Below, in pieces: positions 19,916 to 22,895 of a stretch of DNA of 22,895 bases (its first letter is position 1; each line of letters begins with the position of its first letter). Origin of the DNA: Pseudoalteromonas sp. DL-6 (lineage in GTDB: Bacteria; Pseudomonadota; Gammaproteobacteria; Enterobacterales; Alteromonadaceae); contig NZ_CP019770.1 in NCBI RefSeq assembly GCF_004328665.1, positions 3,217,501 to 3,240,395 on the forward strand. Reading direction: 5' to 3'. Below the pieces are notes generated by a model, which did no database searches, was not told the origin of the DNA, and was given only the letters and a program-made list of their open reading frames with translations. A program made the position numbers and the translations under genes.

Positions 19916-21553
19916 TTAATCGCCCCTTACTTTAATTCCTTTCTTTTCCATGCCACGGTAGATGATCAACATCTGGACAATAGAAATAAGGTTAGACACT
20001 AACCAGTAAAGTACTAAACCAGATGGGAACCATAAGAAGAATACAGAGAAGATAACCGGCATAAAGGTCATCATTTTTTGCTGCATTGGATCGGTAACCG
20101 TCATAGGTTGTAGTTTTTGCGTTATAAACATACTCGCACCAAATAAGATTGGTAATACGTAGTATGGGTCTTTCGCAGAAAGGTCAGTTAGCCAAAGTAC
20201 AAATTCAGCGTGACGAAGTTCTGTAGACTCTAAGAATACGTAGAACAAGGCTAAGAAGATTGGCATTTGCAGTAAAATAGGGAAACAGCCACCCATAGGG
20301 TTCACTTTTTCTTTACGGTACATTTCCATAGTCGCTTGGCCGAATTTTTGACGATCATCGCCATACTTTTCTTTTAGCGCTTTCATCTTAGGCTGTAATG
20401 CACGCATTTTAGCCATTGAGGTGTACTGTGCTTTAGTCAGTGGATACATTAATGTTTTAACAATAATAGTGATGGCAATAATTGCTACACCCCAGTTACC
20501 TAAAATACTGTGTAACCATTTAAGTAGCACAAATAAAGGTTGAGAAATAAACCATAACCAACCGTAATCAACCGTTAAGTCTAAGTCAGTGTGAATCGCT
20601 TCAAGTTTATCTGACTCTTTAGGGCCCATGTAATAAGTTGCAGTAAGTGTTTGCTCACTACCAGCTTGAACATTTACCGCTTCGTCTTTAACACCAATGA
20701 TAGCTGCATTACTTTTAGTGATTAAACTATAAAGTGTATTTGCTTGATCTTGCATTGGCACCCAAGCACTTACAAAGTAATGCTGGATAAAGGCAACGTA
20801 ACCACCTTGGGTATTTATGTTTAGGTTTTTATCGGCCATATCGGAAAAACTATACTTTTCGTATGGTTCTTCATCAGTACCGTATGCAGCCCCTAAATAG
20901 TTTTGATCAACCATGCTGCCTTTTTCTTGTACGGTACGCTTTATTTGTGTGTAAAGCTGAACTTGTACTGGCGCACTAGTGGTGTTGTTAACTTTATATT
21001 CTAAGCCAACATCATATTGACCCTTTTTGAATACATATGTTTTAGTGAAACTTACACCGTTACTATCAGTAAACTGAAGAGGAACTCGAAGCTCATCACC
21101 TGTTAAAGTATAAGAAGTTTGTTCTGATTGGTAAGTAGGACGACCATTTGCTGATGCATCTGGGCCATTTAAACCTATTAAACCACTTTGTGAAAAGTAT
21201 TGTTTACCATCAAACTCACCCAGTAGCATGTAAGGAACATCACTGCCTTTGGTTTCTTTATAATCAATTAAGTCTGTTTCAACAATGTCACCGCCTTTGG
21301 TGTCAATTTTTACTTTAAACACGTCTGTTGTAATATTTATAACAGCGCGCTTAGCTAAAGTTGTTGAAGCAGGTAAACCTGAGTCTGATGAAGCTGGAAC
21401 ATAATCATCTGATTCTGGTGAATTTGCTTTTAGTGTTTGTGTTGTGGCACTAGGATCGGCTTTTGGTGTGTTGTAGTCATTATTCCACTCTTGAAATAAT
21501 AAAAACGACACTAGCATTAGGCCGATGAATAAAAACGTGCGTTGCGATTCCAT
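19916..21553 (-). CDS. yidC: Membrane protein insertase YidC
   Basis: YidC inserts and folds inner-membrane proteins, alone or with SecYEG; Fo subunits a and c are classic clients. The 545 residues match proteobacterial YidC. There is an N-terminal membrane anchor (about 5-20), a large periplasmic beta-supersandwich (about 65-330) and the conserved five-helix core from about 331 on. MYPLTKAQYTSMAKMRALQPK (369-389) leads into the cytoplasmic coiled coil. NPMGGCFPILLQMPIFLALFYV (418-439) and FPSGLVLYWLVSNLISIVQ (509-527) are family signatures. The groove position that is Arg366 in E. coli is Lys366 here. The start lies eight bp after yidD. Confidence 0.97.
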   Translation of the reverse strand: MESQRTFLFIGLMLVSFLLFQEWNNDYNTPKADPSATTQTLKANSPESDDYVPASSDSGLPASTTLAKRAVINITTDVFKVKIDTKGGDIVETDLIDYKETKGSDVPYMLLGEFDGKQYFSQSGLIGLNGPDASANGRPTYQSEQTSYTLTGDELRVPLQFTDSNGVSFTKTYVFKKGQYDVGLEYKVNNTTSAPVQVQLYTQIKRTVQEKGSMVDQNYLGAAYGTDEEPYEKYSFSDMADKNLNINTQGGYVAFIQHYFVSAWVPMQDQANTLYSLITKSNAAIIGVKDEAVNVQAGSEQTLTATYYMGPKESDKLEAIHTDLDLTVDYGWLWFISQPLFVLLKWLHSILGNWGVAIIAITIIVKTLMYPLTKAQYTSMAKMRALQPKMKALKEKYGDDRQKFGQATMEMYRKEKVNPMGGCFPILLQMPIFLALFYVFLESTELRHAEFVLWLTDLSAKDPYYVLPILFGASMFITQKLQPMTVTDPMQQKMMTFMPVIFSVFFLWFPSGLVLYWLVSNLISIVQMLIIYRGMEKKGIKVRGD

Positions 21554-21561
21554 AACAGCTC

Positions 21562-21837
21562 TTATTTCTCGTGTTGGTGGTTAATACGGGTTAATTTTTC
21601 AGGAACGGGGTCGTCTCCGCCTGAATGTAAAGGATGGCATTTTAATATGCGTTTAACAGCTAACCAACACCCTTTTACCGATCCATGCAAATTAATTGCT
21701 TGAATAGCGTAACTAGAGCACGTTGGATTAAAACGACAATGCGGACCTAATAGCGGGCTAATCCACTTTTGATAACCGCGGATAAATAAAACTAAACAAC
21801 GTGTTGGTAAAGCAGCAAGTGGTTTAAGTAACCTCAT
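21562..21837 (-). CDS. yidD: Membrane protein insertion efficiency factor YidD
   Basis: A small protein that assists YidC-dependent insertion. I start it at the second ATG (21837, [23 protein letters not shown]), since AGGGG lies about ten bases before it and only one base before the upstream ATG at 21846. That gives 91 residues. The family signature [16 protein letters not shown] with its cysteines, the C-terminal [17 protein letters not shown] and the amphipathic N-terminal helix are all present. There are 126 bp between the rnpA stop and this start, longer than the near-overlap usual in enterobacteria; the gap shows no feature I recognise. Confidence 0.95.
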   Translation of the reverse strand: MRLLKPLAALPTRCLVLFIRGYQKWISPLLGPHCRFNPTCSSYAIQAINLHGSVKGCWLAVKRILKCHPLHSGGDDPVPEKLTRINHQHEK

Positions 21838-21963
21838 GTTGTACATGCCCCTACGTTATGTTTAGTGAATAGATACCATGTATTTAAAGACTCACTATGA
21901 GATTTTAAACGCATGATTAAAAGGTGAGCTAAAGATACCTTAATTAACCCTGTAATTCTATTG

Positions 21964-22389
21964 CTATCGGGCTTGTTTAGTCGATTTAGCTGATTTGTTT
22001 GGGCGTTTTTTAAATGGTGGCGGTTTAGGGGCACCAGGTTTGCAGCGTTCATTAATCTTACGCCACAGCTTTGTAAGTTGTTTGGTTAATTCTTCATTAG
22101 ACTGTTCATCAATGCCACTTTTAACCATCAACACAATATCAATATTATCGAGCGTGTGTTGGTTTAAACGAAAACTTTCGCGAGCAAGACGTTTAATACG
22201 GTTTCGTTGACATGCCTTTTTTACACGTTTTTTAGCAACAGTAAGGCCTAACCTAGGTTTTGACTGGTCACTTGGTTTTGCTAATAAAGTAAAGAAAGGA
22301 GTTGCAGCCCGAGCGGGTTCGTTAAATATGCGAGAGTAATGCGAGGGAGTTAACAGACGTAACTCCCTGCCAAAGCTAAAGTCTTCCAC
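21964..22389 (-). CDS. rnpA: Ribonuclease P protein component
   Basis: The protein cofactor of RNase P, which binds the tRNA 5' leader and helps M1 RNA process pre-tRNAs. FGRELRLLTPSHYSRIF (6-22) and the RNA-binding RNR motif in QRNRIKRLARESFR (61-74) are clear. The start codon is GTG at 22389, as in E. coli, seven bp after the rpmH stop. At 141 residues it is about 20 longer than E. coli RnpA. The extra part is a lysine- and proline-rich tail (about 117-141), probably disordered and RNA-binding. Confidence 0.95.
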   Translation of the reverse strand: MEDFSFGRELRLLTPSHYSRIFNEPARAATPFFTLLAKPSDQSKPRLGLTVAKKRVKKACQRNRIKRLARESFRLNQHTLDNIDIVLMVKSGIDEQSNEELTKQLTKLWRKINERCKPGAPKPPPFKKRPNKSAKSTKQAR

Positions 22390-22396
22390 TTATAAA

Positions 22397-22531
22397 TTAA
22401 GCAGAAAGAACTTTGCGGCCTTTAGCACGGCGACGAGCTAATACTTTACGGCCATTTACAGTTGCCATACGAGCACGGAAACCGTGTGTACGTTTGCGTT
22501 TTAAAACGCTAGGTTGAAAAGTTCTTTTCAT
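22397..22531 (-). CDS. rpmH: 50S ribosomal protein L34
   Basis: A 44-residue highly basic protein, [20 protein letters not shown] at the start and GRKVLSA at the end, typical of L34. It is short but unmistakable. It heads the rpmH-rnpA-yidD-yidC unit. In most bacteria it is next to, and in gammaproteobacteria divergent from, dnaA, which is therefore expected on the plus strand just past the right edge. Confidence 0.98.
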   Translation of the reverse strand: MKRTFQPSVLKRKRTHGFRARMATVNGRKVLARRRAKGRKVLSA

Positions 22532-22613
22532 AACAATCTCATCCGATCGGTTAAAGTTAAAACATCCTATGCAGGTCGCGATCCTGGCACAGGTGCCATT
22601 GCGAGCGCGAGAT

Positions 22614-22640
22614 ATTATAGATGAAGTGACGAAAAGTCAA
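22614..22640 (-). promoter_or_regulatory. rpmH promoter
   Basis: TTGACT (22635-22640) and a perfect TATAAT (22614-22619) on the minus strand, 15 bases apart and about 83 bp before the rpmH start. The spacer is short by two bases, but both hexamers are near consensus. Confidence 0.68.
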
Positions 22641-22665
22641 TCATAATAGAGTGCGTAAAGCATGT

Positions 22666-22711
22666 TTATTTATGATCAATTTTCATGATCCGATAGGATC
22701 ATCATAAATAA
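22666..22711. repeat. Nested palindrome with three GATC sites
   Basis: Outer arms TTATTTATGA (22666-22675) and TCATAAATAA (22702-22711) are perfect 10-bp complements. Inside them ATGATCC (22685-22691) and GGATCAT (22696-22702) form a second perfect stem around GATA; the two right arms share one base. GATC occurs at 22674, 22687 and 22697. It lies between the rpmH promoter and the presumed dnaA promoter. Confidence 0.75.
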
Positions 22712-22715
22712 GAAG

Positions 22716-22724
22716 TTTTCCACA
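22716..22724 (+). promoter_or_regulatory. DnaA box, near consensus (TTTTCCACA)
   Basis: One mismatch from TTATCCACA, upstream of the presumed dnaA promoter. E. coli dnaA is autoregulated through DnaA boxes at its promoters. Confidence 0.6.
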
Positions 22725-22803
22725 GCCCCTGTATAAAAAGTGAATAAAAGCATGGGAAAAGTAAATTAGATCGTAAATTATGGTCGCGATCTGCTGCCAG
22801 TTT

Positions 22804-22812
22804 TGTTATGAT
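22804..22812 (+). promoter_or_regulatory. Candidate dnaA promoter, extended -10
   Basis: TGTTATGAT on the plus strand is an extended -10 (TGn plus TATGAT) that overlaps the GATC at 22810. GATC also occurs at 22769 and 22788. No ATG with a good ribosome binding site occurs before the edge, so dnaA itself is not in the window. Confidence 0.42.
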
Positions 22813-22895
22813 CTCTAATCAAGCTTTAAAATAAAAAGCTATTTAAATCAGTCTGTTATTATATTTATACATCGATATCAACAATTTTACAAAAA

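Overview
The window looks like the replication-origin region of a marine gammaproteobacterium, most likely Pseudoalteromonas or a close Alteromonadales relative. This is judged from gene order, moderate-to-low GC content and how closely the ATP synthase and oriC-flanking proteins resemble enterobacterial and Vibrio homologues. No database search was run. Every recognised gene lies on the minus strand. The order from the right edge leftwards is rpmH-rnpA-yidD-yidC, mnmE, mioC, oriC, mnmG-rsmG-parA-parB, atpI-B-E-F-H-A-G-D-C, a CadC/ToxR-like membrane regulator, glmU, and the first 372 codons of a collagen-tipped beta-propeller lipoprotein.

Origin region. The 428-bp gap between mioC and mnmG holds a complete E. 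coli-type oriC. It has four GATC-headed 13-mers, 13 GATC sites in about 220 bp, and DnaA boxes in the same relative order as R1, R2, R3 and R4. A second, looser set of DnaA-box-like and GATC sites lies in the unusually long 942-bp gap between mioC and mnmE. A third cluster lies upstream of rpmH, where the divergent dnaA gene is expected just beyond the right edge: a nested palindrome, six GATC sites and a near-consensus DnaA box.

Transcription units. rpmH-rnpA-yidD-yidC (ribosomal protein, RNase P protein, insertion factors) ends at a hairpin at 19875-19900. mnmE stands alone between that hairpin and one at 18374-18398. mioC has no visible terminator and reads into oriC. mnmG-rsmG-parA-parB (tRNA U34 modification, 16S m7G527 methylation, chromosome partition) are closely spaced. 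The nine atp genes encode a complete F1Fo ATP synthase; they follow a strong sigma70-type promoter and end at a hairpin at 5195-5222. glmU makes UDP-GlcNAc and ends at a hairpin at 1204-1234.

Genes left of oriC run with the replication fork. Genes from mioC to rpmH run towards oriC, so the rightward fork meets them head-on. The least conventional parts are the regulator between atpC and glmU, the palindrome over the atp promoter, the long mioC-mnmE gap, and the palindrome next to the presumed dnaA promoter. I found no clearly new multi-gene system.
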